From: Streptomyces formicae
Lineage (GTDB): Bacteria > Actinomycetota > Actinomycetes > Streptomycetales > Streptomycetaceae
DNA: 64,000 nucleotides
Direction of reading: 5' to 3'
Assembly (NCBI RefSeq): GCF_022647665.1
Contig: NZ_CP071872.1
Location: 496,001-560,000 of the forward strand
Position numbers and translations under genes: made by a program. Shown in pieces: positions 49,274 to 59,815 of this stretch (the first letter of the stretch is position 1; each line of letters opens with the position of its first letter). The notes beneath the pieces are model-generated. The model ran no database searches, had not been told where the DNA came from, and worked only from the letters and a program-made list of their open reading frames with translations.

Positions 49274-50962
49274 TCAGAAGCCGCGCGTCCGCTTGGCCGC
49301 GCGGCGCCGGCCCGCCGCCGCCGGGCTGCGCAGGAACAGCCGGGCCATCTCACCGCCCAGGTTCACCCCGATCGCGATCGCCAGTGCCAGCGCCGCCGCC
49401 CTCGCCAGCGAGGCGAAGCCCTCGTCCATGTTGTTCTGCGCGATGTGCAGCACACCGAAGTACGTGGCGCTTCCCGGCAGCAGCGGACCGATCGCCGCCG
49501 TCACGTACGGCAGTGACGAGGTGTGCTGCACACGGGCCAGCAACTGCCCGAACAGACCGACCAGACCGGCCGCCACCGCCGTCGCCAGCACCGACGAGCC
49601 ACGCGCGGTCACCGCGATCGACGCATAGATCACCCATGCCACTCCGCCGTTGGCGGCCGCGATCAGCACGGTGGAACGGTCCTGCTGGAGCAGTACGGCG
49701 AAGGTCAGACACAGCACCATCGACGCCAGGATCTGCATCACCGGCCGCTCGACGATGCTCAGCGACCCCTCCGGACTGAGGTTCGCCTCGAACTGCACGC
49801 CCACGTACAGCACCGTGAGCACCCCGACGACGATCGCCACGAAGAAGTAGGCGACCTCCAGCAGCCGGGCCGACGCCGTGATGTAGTAGCCCGTCAGGCC
49901 GTCCTGCACCGCCGCCACCAGAGCCCGTCCCGGGATCAGCGCGAACAGCCCACCGGTGATGACCGCGGACGGCCGCAGGTCCGCGTGGAGCGCGCTGAGT
50001 GCCACCCCCATCGCGGCCGGCGGCATCGCCGCCACCACGAACTGGTAGAACTCCGGCAGCCCGCGCCCCGCGCACAGCCACGCCAGCCGGTCGCCCAGCA
50101 TCGCGCCGACCGCCGCCGCCACGAACACCAGCGGGCCACCGCCGACCAGCACGGACGCCGAGCCGGCGAGGATGCCCGCGGCGAGGGTGAGGACCCAGCC
50201 GGGGTACGGGTGCCGGTTCCTGCGGATCTCGGCGAGCCGGCGGTAGGCCTCGTCCAGCCTGACCTCGTGGTCCTCGGCGCTGATGTCGGCGACCAGCTGG
50301 TAGACGGCGGTCAGCCGGGTGTAGTCGGTGCCCCGGCGCCGTACTGTCCGGTTCGCCGTCACCGGATCGTCGACGAGCGACGGCTGGTACGTGATCGACA
50401 GCAGGGTGAAGGTGACGGTGGGCTCGCAGGTGTCGAGGCCGTACGAGCTCGTGATCGCGAGCATCGCCGCCTCGACGTCCTCGGCGCCCTCACCGCCCGC
50501 GAGCAGCAGCTCGCCGATGCGCAGCGTCAGGTCGAGCACGCGCGGCACCGCGGGCCCCGACTCGTCGTGCCGCTGGACGGGCTCCGGCACAGGCCGCTCG
50601 CTCACCGGGAGCCGCAGCATCGTGCGCATCCGGTCCTGCCAGGGCGCGTCCTTGGACAGCTGGACCACCGGAATGCCGTACGCCGGGGTGAAGACCGGCG
50701 GGGACTCCTTCGCGCGGTACGTCGCCGGCGGGGCGAAGGCACTGCCCTCGGGCTCGGCGGGGGGCTCCGTCGACAGCCCCTCGGGAACGGCGAACTCGGA
50801 GGACGGGTGGTCCTCCTCGGGCGGTCCGGGCTGCTCGACACCCTCCGGCGGGGCGAACGCGCTGTGCGCCTCGTCCGACTGCGGCTTCCGGTCCTCAACA
50901 GGACCTTCGGGCTCCGCCACCACCGCTACTCCCGACTCCTCCGTCGTCACGTCCGTCGACAC
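49274..50962 (-). CDS. Threonine/serine exporter (ThrE family)
   Basis: About 562 aa. The N-terminal 150 residues are hydrophilic and Pro/Glu-rich. The ThrE cytoplasmic domain follows (LDLTLRIGELLLAGGEGAEDVEAAMLAITSSYGLDTCEPTVTFT, about 168-212), then 10 hydrophobic helices ending in the second ThrE unit. It exports threonine or serine. The start is uncertain: GTG 50962, 50950, 50923 and 50920 are all possible; the furthest upstream lies after the terminator at 51001. A CATACT hexamer (51000-50995 on the minus strand) may be its -10. Confidence 0.9.
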   Translation of the reverse strand: MSTDVTTEESGVAVVAEPEGPVEDRKPQSDEAHSAFAPPEGVEQPGPPEEDHPSSEFAVPEGLSTEPPAEPEGSAFAPPATYRAKESPPVFTPAYGIPVVQLSKDAPWQDRMRTMLRLPVSERPVPEPVQRHDESGPAVPRVLDLTLRIGELLLAGGEGAEDVEAAMLAITSSYGLDTCEPTVTFTLLSITYQPSLVDDPVTANRTVRRRGTDYTRLTAVYQLVADISAEDHEVRLDEAYRRLAEIRRNRHPYPGWVLTLAAGILAGSASVLVGGGPLVFVAAAVGAMLGDRLAWLCAGRGLPEFYQFVVAAMPPAAMGVALSALHADLRPSAVITGGLFALIPGRALVAAVQDGLTGYYITASARLLEVAYFFVAIVVGVLTVLYVGVQFEANLSPEGSLSIVERPVMQILASMVLCLTFAVLLQQDRSTVLIAAANGGVAWVIYASIAVTARGSSVLATAVAAGLVGLFGQLLARVQHTSSLPYVTAAIGPLLPGSATYFGVLHIAQNNMDEGFASLARAAALALAIAIGVNLGGEMARLFLRSPAAAGRRRAAKRTRGF

Positions 50963-51000
50963 GTCCGCTGCTGCGTCACGCTCCGGCTGCGGCCAGTATG

Positions 51001-51041
51001 CGACGGGCGGTGCACCCCTTGCTGGGGTGCACCGCCCGTCG
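51001..51041. terminator. Strong terminator after ppa
   Basis: Perfect 18-bp stem (51001-51018 with 51024-51041) and a 5-nt loop, 16 bases beyond the ppa stop. Confidence 0.85.
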
Positions 51042-51056
51042 TACCGGAAAGGGTGG

Positions 51057-51551
51057 TCAGTGAGCGCTGCCCTGCGCCTCCAGGCGCTTGAAGGAGGCCT
51101 CGATCTCGGCCTCGGCCTCGGCGCGGCCGACCCAGTTGGCGCCCTCGACCGACTTGCCGGGCTCCAGGTCCTTGTAGACCTCGAAGAAGTGCTGGATCTC
51201 CAGGCGGTCGAACTCGGACACGTGGTGGATGTCGCGCAGGTGCTCCACACGCGGGTCGGAGGCCGGGACACAGAGCAGCTTGTCGTCGCCGCCGGCCTCG
51301 TCCGTCATACGGAACATGCCGATGGCGCGGCACTTGATCAGGCAGCCGGGGAACGTCGGCTCGTCCAGGATGACCAGGGCGTCCAGCGGGTCGCCGTCCT
51401 CGCCGAGGGTGTTCTCGACGAAGCCGTAGTCGGCGGGGTAGCTGGTCGAGGTGAAGAGGCGACGGTCCAGACGGATCCGGCCGGTCTCGTGGTCCACCTC
51501 GTACTTGTTCCGCGACCCCTTCGGGATCTCGATGGTGACGTCGAACTCCAC
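51057..51551 (-). CDS. ppa: Inorganic pyrophosphatase, soluble family I
   Basis: 164 aa. It has the family I active site: [43 protein letters not shown]. It hydrolyses pyrophosphate to drive biosynthesis forward. GTG at 51551 has GGAGGAG upstream. Divergent from dacB, a conserved pair in Streptomyces. Together with hppA, the cell has both a soluble and a proton-pumping enzyme. Confidence 0.96.
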   Translation of the reverse strand: MEFDVTIEIPKGSRNKYEVDHETGRIRLDRRLFTSTSYPADYGFVENTLGEDGDPLDALVILDEPTFPGCLIKCRAIGMFRMTDEAGGDDKLLCVPASDPRVEHLRDIHHVSEFDRLEIQHFFEVYKDLEPGKSVEGANWVGRAEAEAEIEASFKRLEAQGSAH

Positions 51552-51691
51552 GGGTGGCACTCCTCCATGATCAACACATATGTGGGTGACGCTGTGCCCG
51601 GCGAACCCGCCGGGTGCCATGCTCGCGGCAGGGCGCAGTGATTAAGTGTCCCCTACGCAGCTGTGTGATCGCGAAAGGGGCTGGGTCAGTC

Positions 51692-53083
51692 GTGCCCGAC
51701 CAGAGAACTTGGCAGCTCACGGCCGGTGCGGCCGTGGTCGGTCTCGCTGTCGCGGCCGGGGCGGTGGCCGCGGCCGGGCCCTGGGACTCCGGTCAGCGTA
51801 CGGCCGAGCGTGACCGCGTCGCTGCTCTGAGCCGCACAGGTGGCGCACATCACCAGGTGTCCGTGCCCGCTGCCGAGCCCGACGGGCCCGCGCCCGCCCC
51901 CAGCGCCCCCGGGGTGCTCGCCGTGCCGGCCGCCCCGGTGGCCGCACCGGCCCCCGCGCCGCTCGCTAAGGCCATCGAGCCGCTGCTCCGGGACCCGAAG
52001 CTCGGCCCCGTCGTCACCGCGTCCGTCATCGACGTCTCCAGCGGCAAACAGCTGTACGGCAGGGGCCAGGGCGCCCTCATGACCCCCGCCTCCACGATCA
52101 AGATCGCCACGGCGGTCGCCGCGCTGTCCGCCAGGGGACCCGCCCACCGCATCCCCACCACGGCCGTGGCGGCCCCCGACTACAGCGCGATCACCCTGGT
52201 CGGCGGAGGTGACCCCACCCTCGACATGAACCGCCTGCGTGCCCTGGCCGACTCCACCGCGCAGGCCCTGCGCGAACACGGCGTCAGCACGATCCGGCTG
52301 TCGTACGACACCTCGCTCTACAGCGGCCCCGTCCGGCACCCCATAGGGAGCAACGACAACATCGCCCCGGTCAGCCCTCTGATGATCAACGAGGGCCGGC
52401 TCGACAACTCCACCAGCGGCCCGGCGCCGCGCGGCGCCGACCCGGCCCGCGACACCGCCGCCGCGTTCCTCGGCATGCTGGGCGTACGGGGCATCAACAC
52501 CGAGGCGGGCCCCGTCCCCGGCAAGGCCCCGGCCAGGGGCGTGCCCGTCGGCAAGACCCTCTCGGCGCCGCTGTCCGCGCTGGTCGAACGCACGCTGACC
52601 AACAGCGACAACGACATCGCCGAGGCGCTGGCCCGGCAGACCGCGATCGCGGGCGGCCGTCCCGCGAGCTTCGCGGGCGCGCAGGCCGCCGTCACCGAAC
52701 GGCTCAAGCGGCTGAAACTCCCCGTGGGCAAGGCGCTGTTCGCCGACGGCAGCGGACTGAACCGCGGGGACAAGGTCTCCGCGGCCCTCCTCACCGCCCT
52801 CCTCGCCCGCGCGGCGGACCCCGCCCACCCCGAGCTCCGCCCCGTCCTCACCGGCCTCCCGGTCGCGGGCTTCACCGGCACCCTCACCGGTCGCTCCGAG
52901 GCCCGCAGCGCCGGTCTCGTACGCGCCAAGACCGGCAGCCTCACCGGAGTCGACACCCTGGCGGGCACCGCCGTTTCCTCCGACGGCCGCCTCCTCGCCT
53001 TCGCCTTCATGGCTGGGCGCACCCCTGCCTACGGCGCGGGCCGCCCGGCCCTGGACCGCATGGCATCGGCACTGATCCCGTAA
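51692..53083 (+). CDS. dacB: D-Ala-D-Ala carboxypeptidase/endopeptidase (PBP4 type)
   Basis: 463 aa, exported by an N-terminal hydrophobic segment. Penicillin-binding motifs: S134-T-I-K137, S305-D-N307, and K413-T-G415. It trims peptidoglycan peptides outside the membrane. The GTG at 51692 gives the signal-like N-terminus. Neighbour of ppa and the metalloprotease, as in other Streptomyces. Confidence 0.94.
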   Translation: MPDQRTWQLTAGAAVVGLAVAAGAVAAAGPWDSGQRTAERDRVAALSRTGGAHHQVSVPAAEPDGPAPAPSAPGVLAVPAAPVAAPAPAPLAKAIEPLLRDPKLGPVVTASVIDVSSGKQLYGRGQGALMTPASTIKIATAVAALSARGPAHRIPTTAVAAPDYSAITLVGGGDPTLDMNRLRALADSTAQALREHGVSTIRLSYDTSLYSGPVRHPIGSNDNIAPVSPLMINEGRLDNSTSGPAPRGADPARDTAAAFLGMLGVRGINTEAGPVPGKAPARGVPVGKTLSAPLSALVERTLTNSDNDIAEALARQTAIAGGRPASFAGAQAAVTERLKRLKLPVGKALFADGSGLNRGDKVSAALLTALLARAADPAHPELRPVLTGLPVAGFTGTLTGRSEARSAGLVRAKTGSLTGVDTLAGTAVSSDGRLLAFAFMAGRTPAYGAGRPALDRMASALIP

Positions 53084-53183
53084 GCACCGCGGCCGCTGGT
53101 CGTGGCGCGACGCGGTCGGCCCGACCGCCGTGGTGTGGGGCGACAGCCGACCGTGGGCGGGCTCTTCCACGTACGGTTGACGC

Positions 53184-54308
53184 ATGACGAGCATCGGTGG
53201 TGCCGAGATGGTCGACTGGAACCTCGCGGTCGCGACCGCGACCCGACTCGTGCGGCCGGGGCCCGAAGTCAGCCGGGACGAGGCGCGGGCCGTGGTCGCC
53301 GAGCTGCGGCGGCATGCCAAGGCGTCCGAGGAGCACGTCCGGGAATTCACCCGGATGATCCCCGACGGGCATCGGCCCGAGGACACCCCCGTCCTGGTCG
53401 TCGACCGGCCGGGCTGGGTGAAGGCCAACGTCGCAGGCTTCCGCGAGCTGCTGAAACCCCTGCTGGACAAGATGCAGGAGCGCCGCGCCGGCACCCCCGG
53501 CGGGGCCGTGCTCGGCGTCGTCGGCGGCAAGGTGACCGGCGTCGAGCTGGGCATGCTCCTGTCGTTCCTGGCCTCCCGCGTCCTCGGGCAGTACGAGACC
53601 TTCGCACCGCCCAGCCGCGAGCTGCCCGGTGCCCCCGGCAGCGGCGGCCGGCTCCTGCTCGTCGCGCCGAACATCGTCCACGTCGAGCGCGAAATGGACG
53701 TCGCCCCGCACGACTTCCGGCTCTGGGTCTGCCTCCACGAGGAGACGCACCGCACCCAGTTCACCGGCGTGCCCTGGCTGCGTGACCACCTGGAGGGCGA
53801 AATCCAGTCGTTCCTCGCCGAGACCGACGTCGACCCGATGACGGTCCTCGAACGGCTGCGCGAGGCCGCCCAGTCGCTCGCCGGAGGCCGCCCCGAGGGC
53901 GAGGAGGACGAGGGCCGCTCCCTCGTGGAGATCGTGCAGACACCGGAGCAGCGCGAGATCCTCGGCCGGCTGACCGCCGTGATGTCCCTGCTCGAGGGCC
54001 ACGCGGACTTCGTCATGGACGGCGTCGGCCCCCAGGTCGTGCCCTCCGTCAGCGAGATCCGGGAGAAGTTCCAGCAGCGCAGGGCCCGCGGCGCCTCACG
54101 GCTCGACACGGCGCTGCGCAAGCTGCTCGGACTCGACGCGAAGCTGCGCCAGTACCGCGACGGCGAGCGCTTCGTGCGGGCCGTCGTCGGGGAGGTCGGC
54201 ATGGACGGCTTCAACCGCGTCTGGACGTCGCCCAACACCCTTCCGACCAAGGCTGAGATCGCCGAACCGGCGGACTGGGTCGCGAGGGTGCACCGTAAAG
54301 CAGACTGA
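53184..54308 (+). CDS. Zinc-dependent metalloprotease (DUF2342)
   Basis: 374 aa. HEETH motif at 185-189 (LHEETHRTQFTGVPWL) marks a zincin. The family was once described as coenzyme F420 biosynthesis-associated, and actual substrates are unknown. Conserved between dacB and tilS in actinobacteria. ATG 53184. A 189-bp gap before tilS has no gene. Confidence 0.9.
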   Translation: MTSIGGAEMVDWNLAVATATRLVRPGPEVSRDEARAVVAELRRHAKASEEHVREFTRMIPDGHRPEDTPVLVVDRPGWVKANVAGFRELLKPLLDKMQERRAGTPGGAVLGVVGGKVTGVELGMLLSFLASRVLGQYETFAPPSRELPGAPGSGGRLLLVAPNIVHVEREMDVAPHDFRLWVCLHEETHRTQFTGVPWLRDHLEGEIQSFLAETDVDPMTVLERLREAAQSLAGGRPEGEEDEGRSLVEIVQTPEQREILGRLTAVMSLLEGHADFVMDGVGPQVVPSVSEIREKFQQRRARGASRLDTALRKLLGLDAKLRQYRDGERFVRAVVGEVGMDGFNRVWTSPNTLPTKAEIAEPADWVARVHRKAD

Positions 54309-54497
54309 GAAACGGCATACGGCCGACGGCAGAAGGATGCCCCCGTAATCACCCATCCGAGGGACCGTAGGCGATGGGTAGGCGTGCAATGCTCGGGGAA
54401 CGGCCCGGTTCTGTCACCATCGACGCACTCTGAGTGACCGATCCTCCTCCGTCTCGACTCCGACCGAGGCACCCCAACTCCACGAAGGGCACCGGAC

Positions 54498-55583
54498 ATG
54501 GGTCCCCATCCTGCGGTCGCGGCGATACGCCTGGCGGTCCGCCGCGTACTCCACGACGTACTCAACGAACTGAACGAGATCCCCCGCCCCGCCACCGGCC
54601 GCCCCGGAACGCTCCGCCCCGGGACGCCCCACACCGGGCAGCAGACCACCGCCGGACGGGTCGCGACGACCGAGCGGCCCCTCGTCCTCGTCGCCTGCTC
54701 CGGCGGCGCCGACTCCATGGCGCTCGCGTCCGCCCTCGCCTTCGAGGCCCCCAAGCTCTCCGTGCGCGCCGGCGGCATCACCGTCGACCACGGACTCCAG
54801 ACCGGCTCCGGCCTCCGCGCCGCCGAGGTCGCCGCCCGCCTCACCGCCCTGCGCCTCGACCCGGTCGAGGCCATCGCCGTGAGCGTCGGCCGCGACGGCG
54901 GACCCGAGGCCGCGGCCCGCGACGCCCGCTACGCCGCCCTGGACGAGGCCGCCGACCGCCTCGGCGCCGCCGCCGTGCTGCTCGGCCACACCCGCGACGA
55001 CCAGGCCGAGACGGTCCTCCTCGGCCTCGCCCGCGGCTCCGGCATCCGCTCGCTCTCCGGCATGGCCGCCGTGTCGCCCTCCGGCCGCTACCGCCGCCCC
55101 TTCCTCCAGCTCGACCGGCAGACCGCCCGCAAGGCGTGCCTCGTCCAGCAGCTGCCCGTCTGGGACGACCCGATGAACGCCGACCCCGCGTACACCCGCT
55201 CGCGGCTGCGCCACGAGGGCCTGCCCGCCCTCGAGAAGGCGCTCGGCAAGGGCGTCGTCCAGGCGCTCGCCCGTACCGCCCAGCTCTCCCGCGACGATGC
55301 CGACGCCCTGGACGCCTGGGCCGCCGACGCGGACGCGTCCGTACGCGACGACGCCGGACTCCTCGACTGCGTGAAGCTCTACGCCCTGCCCCCCGCGGTG
55401 CGCCGCAGGGTGCTCCGCCGCGCCCTGGTCGCAGCCGGTTCACCTGCGGGTTCGCTCTTCGCACGGCACGTCGAGGAGGTCGAGCGGCTGATCACCGGCT
55501 GGCGCGGCCAGGGGGCCATCAACCTGCCCGGCCGGGTCGAGGCACGCCGTCAGGGTGGCAGACTGGTCATTCGGCAAGGCTGA
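54498..55583 (+). CDS. tilS: tRNA(Ile)-lysidine synthetase
   Basis: 361 aa. PP-loop ATPase motif [14 protein letters not shown] (about 63-76), [10 protein letters not shown], and [18 protein letters not shown]. It attaches lysine to C34 of the CAU-anticodon tRNA-Ile so that it reads AUA. Essential. Followed by hpt and ftsH, a widely conserved order. Confidence 0.95.
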   Translation: MGPHPAVAAIRLAVRRVLHDVLNELNEIPRPATGRPGTLRPGTPHTGQQTTAGRVATTERPLVLVACSGGADSMALASALAFEAPKLSVRAGGITVDHGLQTGSGLRAAEVAARLTALRLDPVEAIAVSVGRDGGPEAAARDARYAALDEAADRLGAAAVLLGHTRDDQAETVLLGLARGSGIRSLSGMAAVSPSGRYRRPFLQLDRQTARKACLVQQLPVWDDPMNADPAYTRSRLRHEGLPALEKALGKGVVQALARTAQLSRDDADALDAWAADADASVRDDAGLLDCVKLYALPPAVRRRVLRRALVAAGSPAGSLFARHVEEVERLITGWRGQGAINLPGRVEARRQGGRLVIRQG

Positions 55584-55641
55584 GCCGGCCGAGCCGGTTG
55601 CGGGCAAGCGGGCCGAGAAGCCGAGACAGAAAGCGACGCGG

Positions 55642-56196
55642 GTGAACGAGAAGGACATGGGCGCCGACCTCAAATCGGTCCTCATCACCAAGGAAGAGAT
55701 CGACGCGAAGCTGGCCGAGCTGGCCGCGAAGATCGACGCGGAGTACGCGGGCAAGGACCTGCTCATCGTCGGAGTCCTCAAGGGCGCCGTGATGGCGATG
55801 GCGGACCTGGCGCGTGCGCTGTCCACCCCCGTCACGATGGACTGGATGGCCGTCTCCTCGTACGGCGCAGGCACCCAGTCCTCCGGTGTGGTCCGCATCC
55901 TCAAGGACCTGGACACCGACATCAAGGGCAAGCACGTCCTGATCGTCGAGGACATCATCGACTCGGGACTGACGCTGTCCTGGCTGCTGTCGAACCTGGG
56001 CTCGCGCGAGCCGGCCTCGCTCGAGGTCTGCACGCTGCTGCGCAAGCCGGACGCCGCCAAGGTCGCGATCGACGTGAAGTGGATCGGGTTCGACATCCCG
56101 AACGAGTTTGTCGTCGGATACGGCCTGGACTACGCCGAGAAGTACCGCAACCTCCCGTTCGTGGGCACGCTCGCCCCCCACGTCTACGGCGGCTGA
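55642..56196 (+). CDS. hpt: Hypoxanthine phosphoribosyltransferase
   Basis: 184 aa. PRPP-binding loop [17 protein letters not shown], pyrophosphate loop [18 protein letters not shown], and the C-terminal [21 protein letters not shown]. It salvages hypoxanthine and guanine. GTG 55642 is chosen as the start; the frame is open to 55555 and would overlap tilS, and ATG 55657 is the short alternative. Conserved tilS-hpt-ftsH context. Confidence 0.94.
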   Translation: MNEKDMGADLKSVLITKEEIDAKLAELAAKIDAEYAGKDLLIVGVLKGAVMAMADLARALSTPVTMDWMAVSSYGAGTQSSGVVRILKDLDTDIKGKHVLIVEDIIDSGLTLSWLLSNLGSREPASLEVCTLLRKPDAAKVAIDVKWIGFDIPNEFVVGYGLDYAEKYRNLPFVGTLAPHVYGG

Positions 56197-56336
56197 ACCC
56201 GGCGGCCCGAGCACGGGAACCAGGACCGTCTTCCCGCCGTTGGAGCATGGGAAGGCGGTCCCGGGTGACAATGCTGGGGTACCTTCCGAAGAACAGTCTT
56301 TTCAGTTGAGTCTCATAGCAGCATTTACCTACGGGC

Positions 56337-56363
56337 AGGAGGGACGGAGCGACACCGCTCCGT
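56337..56363 (+). promoter_or_regulatory. ftsH ribosome site with a hairpin between SD and start
   Basis: AGGAGGG (56337-56343) is followed directly by an 8-bp hairpin ACGGAGCG-ACAC-CGCTCCGT (56344-56363), and the ATG is at 56368. Linear spacing is 24 nt, too long. When the hairpin forms, the effective spacing is about 4 nt. Confidence 0.55.
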
Positions 56364-56367
56364 ATGG

Positions 56368-58416
56368 ATGGACGTGAAGCGATACTTCCGTGGGCCGGTC
56401 ATGTGGATCGTGCTGGCCGTCCTCGCCGTGGTCGTGCTGATGCAGGTCGTCGGCTCGTCGGGCGGCTACAAGACGGTCGACACCGCCGAGGTTGTCCAGG
56501 CGATCGACAAGAACCAGGTCGAGCAGGCCAAGCTGACCACCGGCGATGAGCAGATCATCAAGATCGAGCTGAAGGACGGCCAGAAGGTCGACGGCAGCGA
56601 CAAGGTGCAGGCGAGCTACATCGGCGACCAGGGCGTCGCGCTCGCCGACAAGCTGCAGCAGAAGTACGACGCGGGGCAGATCGAGAAGGGATACACGGTC
56701 TCGCCCGAGCGGCAGAGCCCGTTCCTCTCGGTGCTGCTCTCTCTGCTGCCCTTCGTCCTCATCGTGGTCGTCTTCCTGTTCCTGATGAACCAGATGCAGG
56801 GCGGCGGCTCCCGGGTCATGAACTTCGGGAAGTCCAAGGCCAAGCTCATCACCAAGGACACCCCCAAGACCACCTTCTCCGACGTCGCAGGCGCGGACGA
56901 GGCCGTCGAGGAGCTCCACGAGATCAAGGAGTTCCTCCAGGAGCCGGCGAAGTTCCAGGCCGTCGGCGCCAAGATTCCCAAGGGCGTGCTGCTGTACGGC
57001 CCGCCCGGTACGGGCAAGACGCTTCTCGCGCGCGCCGTCGCGGGTGAGGCGGGCGTCCCGTTCTACTCGATCTCCGGTTCCGACTTCGTCGAGATGTTCG
57101 TCGGTGTCGGTGCCTCGCGTGTCCGCGACCTCTTCGAGCAGGCCAAGGCGAACGCCCCGGCGATCGTCTTCGTCGACGAGATCGACGCGGTGGGCCGCCA
57201 CCGCGGCGCCGGTCTCGGCGGCGGGCACGACGAGCGCGAGCAGACGCTCAACCAGCTGCTCGTCGAGATGGACGGCTTCGACGTCAAGGGCGGCGTCATC
57301 CTGATCGCCGCCACGAACCGCCCGGACATCCTCGACCCGGCGCTGCTGCGCCCCGGCCGCTTCGACCGGCAGATCGCGGTCGACCGACCGGACATGCAGG
57401 GCCGGCTGGAGATCCTCAAGGTCCACCAGAAGGGCAAGCCGGTCGCCCCGGACGTCGACCTGTCGGCCGTCGCACGGCGTACGCCCGGATTCACCGGTGC
57501 CGATCTGTCGAACGTACTGAACGAGGCCGCCCTGCTGACGGCCCGCAGCGACAAGAAGCTGATCGACAACCACTTCCTGGACGAGGCGATCGACCGCGTC
57601 GTGGCGGGCCCGCAGAAGCGGACCCGGATCATGTCCGACAAGGAGAAGAAGATCACCGCGTACCACGAGGGCGGACACGCCCTGGTGGCGGCGGCTTCTC
57701 CGAACTCGGACCCGGTCCACAAGATCACGATCCTGTCCCGCGGTCGTGCCCTGGGCTACACGATGGTGCTCCCGGACGAGGACAAGTACTCGACCACGCG
57801 CAACGAGATGCTCGACCAGCTGGCGTACATGCTGGGCGGCCGCGCGGCCGAGGAGCTCGTCTTCCACGACCCGACGACGGGCGCGGCGAACGACATCGAG
57901 AAGGCCACGACCACCGCTCGCGCGATGGTCACGCAGTACGGCATGACCGAGCGGCTCGGCGCCATCAAGTTCGGCGGCGACAACAGCGAGCCGTTCCTGG
58001 GCCGTGAGATGGCGCATCAGCGCGACTACTCGGAAGAGGTCGCGGCGCTGGTCGACGAAGAGGTCAAGAAGCTCATCGAGACCGCGCACAACGAGGCCTG
58101 GGAGATCCTCGTCGAGAACCGCGACGTCCTCGACAGCCTGGTCCTCGCGCTGCTGGAGAAGGAGACCCTCGGCAAGGAGGAGATCGCCGAGATCTTCGCC
58201 CCGATCGTGAAGCGTCCGGCCCGCCCGGCGTGGACCGGCTCCTCGCGGCGCACGCCGTCGACCCGCCCGCCGGTGCTCTCCCCGAAGGAGCTGGCGCTGA
58301 CCAACGGCGCGGCGAACACCACGGCCAACGGGACCGCGGGTTCGTCCGGCGGCGCGGTGACGGATGTCACCAAGTCGGCGGCCGAGGCGGTCCAGGAGGA
58401 GCGACCAGAGGCCTGA
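56368..58416 (+). CDS. ftsH: ATP-dependent membrane zinc metalloprotease FtsH
   Basis: 682 aa. Two membrane helices (about 10-28 and 120-142) flank an extracytoplasmic domain. The AAA module has Walker A GPPGTGKT, Walker [12 protein letters not shown], and the second region of homology [19 protein letters not shown]. The protease site is HEGGH at 433-437. It degrades misfolded membrane proteins. The last 70 residues are a disordered Thr/Ala/Pro-rich tail. The GTG at 56374 is an alternative start. An unusual hairpin separates the Shine-Dalgarno from the ATG. Confidence 0.97.
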   Translation: MDVKRYFRGPVMWIVLAVLAVVVLMQVVGSSGGYKTVDTAEVVQAIDKNQVEQAKLTTGDEQIIKIELKDGQKVDGSDKVQASYIGDQGVALADKLQQKYDAGQIEKGYTVSPERQSPFLSVLLSLLPFVLIVVVFLFLMNQMQGGGSRVMNFGKSKAKLITKDTPKTTFSDVAGADEAVEELHEIKEFLQEPAKFQAVGAKIPKGVLLYGPPGTGKTLLARAVAGEAGVPFYSISGSDFVEMFVGVGASRVRDLFEQAKANAPAIVFVDEIDAVGRHRGAGLGGGHDEREQTLNQLLVEMDGFDVKGGVILIAATNRPDILDPALLRPGRFDRQIAVDRPDMQGRLEILKVHQKGKPVAPDVDLSAVARRTPGFTGADLSNVLNEAALLTARSDKKLIDNHFLDEAIDRVVAGPQKRTRIMSDKEKKITAYHEGGHALVAAASPNSDPVHKITILSRGRALGYTMVLPDEDKYSTTRNEMLDQLAYMLGGRAAEELVFHDPTTGAANDIEKATTTARAMVTQYGMTERLGAIKFGGDNSEPFLGREMAHQRDYSEEVAALVDEEVKKLIETAHNEAWEILVENRDVLDSLVLALLEKETLGKEEIAEIFAPIVKRPARPAWTGSSRRTPSTRPPVLSPKELALTNGAANTTANGTAGSSGGAVTDVTKSAAEAVQEERPEA

Positions 58417-58456
58417 CCAGGCATTATCCGGCTCCGACAGACAAGGTGCCGGAATG

Positions 58457-58502
58457 AACGCCGCACCTCCCGGGTTCTAGCCTGGGAGGTGCGGCGTTTT
58501 TT
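58457..58502 (+). terminator. Intrinsic terminator after ftsH
   Basis: 13-bp stem CGCCGCACCTCCC/GGGAGGTGCGGCG with a 12-nt loop, followed by six T. A textbook structure. Confidence 0.9.
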
Positions 58503-58563
58503 CGTGACGATTTCACGCCATAGTCGCCGCAGCGCCATGGCAGAGCTCAGGAACGAGGCACAG

Positions 58564-59169
58564 ATGACCGACCCGGTGACGCTGGACGGCGAGGGGACGA
58601 TCGGCGAGTTCGACGAGAAGCGCGCCGAGAACGCCGTACGTGAACTGCTCATCGCGGTCGGCGAGGACCCGGACCGCGAGGGCCTGCGGGAGACGCCGGG
58701 CCGGGTGGCCCGGGCGTACAAGGAGATATTCGCGGGGCTGTGGCAGCGCCCCGAAGAGGTGCTGACGACGACGTTCGACCTGGGCCATGACGAGATGGTG
58801 CTGGTGAAGGACATCGAGGTCTTCTCCACGTGCGAGCATCACCTGGTCCCGTTCAGGGGCGTCGCTCATGTGGGCTACATCCCGTCGACCACCGGCAAGA
58901 TCACCGGCCTCTCCAAGCTGGCCCGCCTCGTCGACGTCTTCGCCCGGCGGCCGCAGGTGCAGGAGCGGCTGACCACGCAGATCGCGGACTCGCTGATGGA
59001 GATCCTGGAGCCGCGCGGCGTGATCGTCGTCATCGAGTGCGAGCACATGTGCATGTCGATGCGCGGTATCCGCAAGCCGGGCGCCAAGACGATCACCTCG
59101 GCGGTGCGGGGTCAGCTGCGGGATGTCGCGACGCGCAACGAGGCGATGAGCCTGATCATGGCCCACTGA
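58564..59169 (+). CDS. folE: GTP cyclohydrolase I
   Basis: 201 aa. Zinc ligands in [10 protein letters not shown] and [12 protein letters not shown], and the substrate motif [21 protein letters not shown]. It makes dihydroneopterin triphosphate, the first step of folate synthesis. ATG 58564 has GAGG upstream; ATG 58537 is an alternative. Convergent with the other fol genes. Confidence 0.96.
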   Translation: MTDPVTLDGEGTIGEFDEKRAENAVRELLIAVGEDPDREGLRETPGRVARAYKEIFAGLWQRPEEVLTTTFDLGHDEMVLVKDIEVFSTCEHHLVPFRGVAHVGYIPSTTGKITGLSKLARLVDVFARRPQVQERLTTQIADSLMEILEPRGVIVVIECEHMCMSMRGIRKPGAKTITSAVRGQLRDVATRNEAMSLIMAH

Positions 59170-59276
59170 CGCCGGCATCGCCCCCCATCAGCCGACAGGC
59201 AAGACGAAGCTCTGGCGGGGCGGAGCCCCGTCACACAGCCTCGGTCAGCACACAGCCTCGTCAGCATGCAGCCCTG

Positions 59277-59756
59277 TCAGGCCGTCGGGACGTGGCCGTT
59301 GTCCTCGTCCTCGGGGAGTTTGCAGACGCGCTCCAGGAAGATCGCCGCCGCGATCACGGCCAGGCCGGCCACGACCGAGAAGCCGGCGTAGATGACCTGG
59401 TCGCGGCGGGCCGGGATGTCGAGGAAGCCCAGCAGATAGACGCCCGTGCCCCCGTACATCCCGCTGACGAGTGCGGCGACCAGCGCGCTGGCCTGGCCGA
59501 AGACGACCGCGCGGGCCGCCATCAGGGGCTCGACGCCCTTCGCGTCGGGACGGCGCTCGCGCTGGGCGCGCAGACGGGCGCGCAGCGACAGCGCGGTCGC
59601 CGCCAGCACGGCCGCGATCGCCGCGAGGACGATCGGCGCGGCCAGCGGCACGCTCGGCAGCGTGCCGAACGAGTCCCACAGCCGTGTCCCGCCCCACGAC
59701 AGGACCCCGGCCACCACGAAGAGCCCGGCCAGTACTCCGAGCCGAAGTTGCTTCAC
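59277..59756 (-). CDS. DUF3180 membrane protein
   Basis: 159 aa with four hydrophobic helices and the family pattern LSWGGTRLWDSFGTLPSVPLAAPIVL, MAARAVVFGQASALVAALVSGMYGG. Always near the fol genes in actinobacteria; role unknown. GTG start at 59756, 59 bp after folK. Confidence 0.9.
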   Translation of the reverse strand: MKQLRLGVLAGLFVVAGVLSWGGTRLWDSFGTLPSVPLAAPIVLAAIAAVLAATALSLRARLRAQRERRPDAKGVEPLMAARAVVFGQASALVAALVSGMYGGTGVYLLGFLDIPARRDQVIYAGFSVVAGLAVIAAAIFLERVCKLPEDEDNGHVPTA

Positions 59757-59815
59757 CGCGTGTCCTTTGTGTCCGTGACCGACCGCCGCCCTGGTGACCC
59801 TGCAGAGCCTAACGA

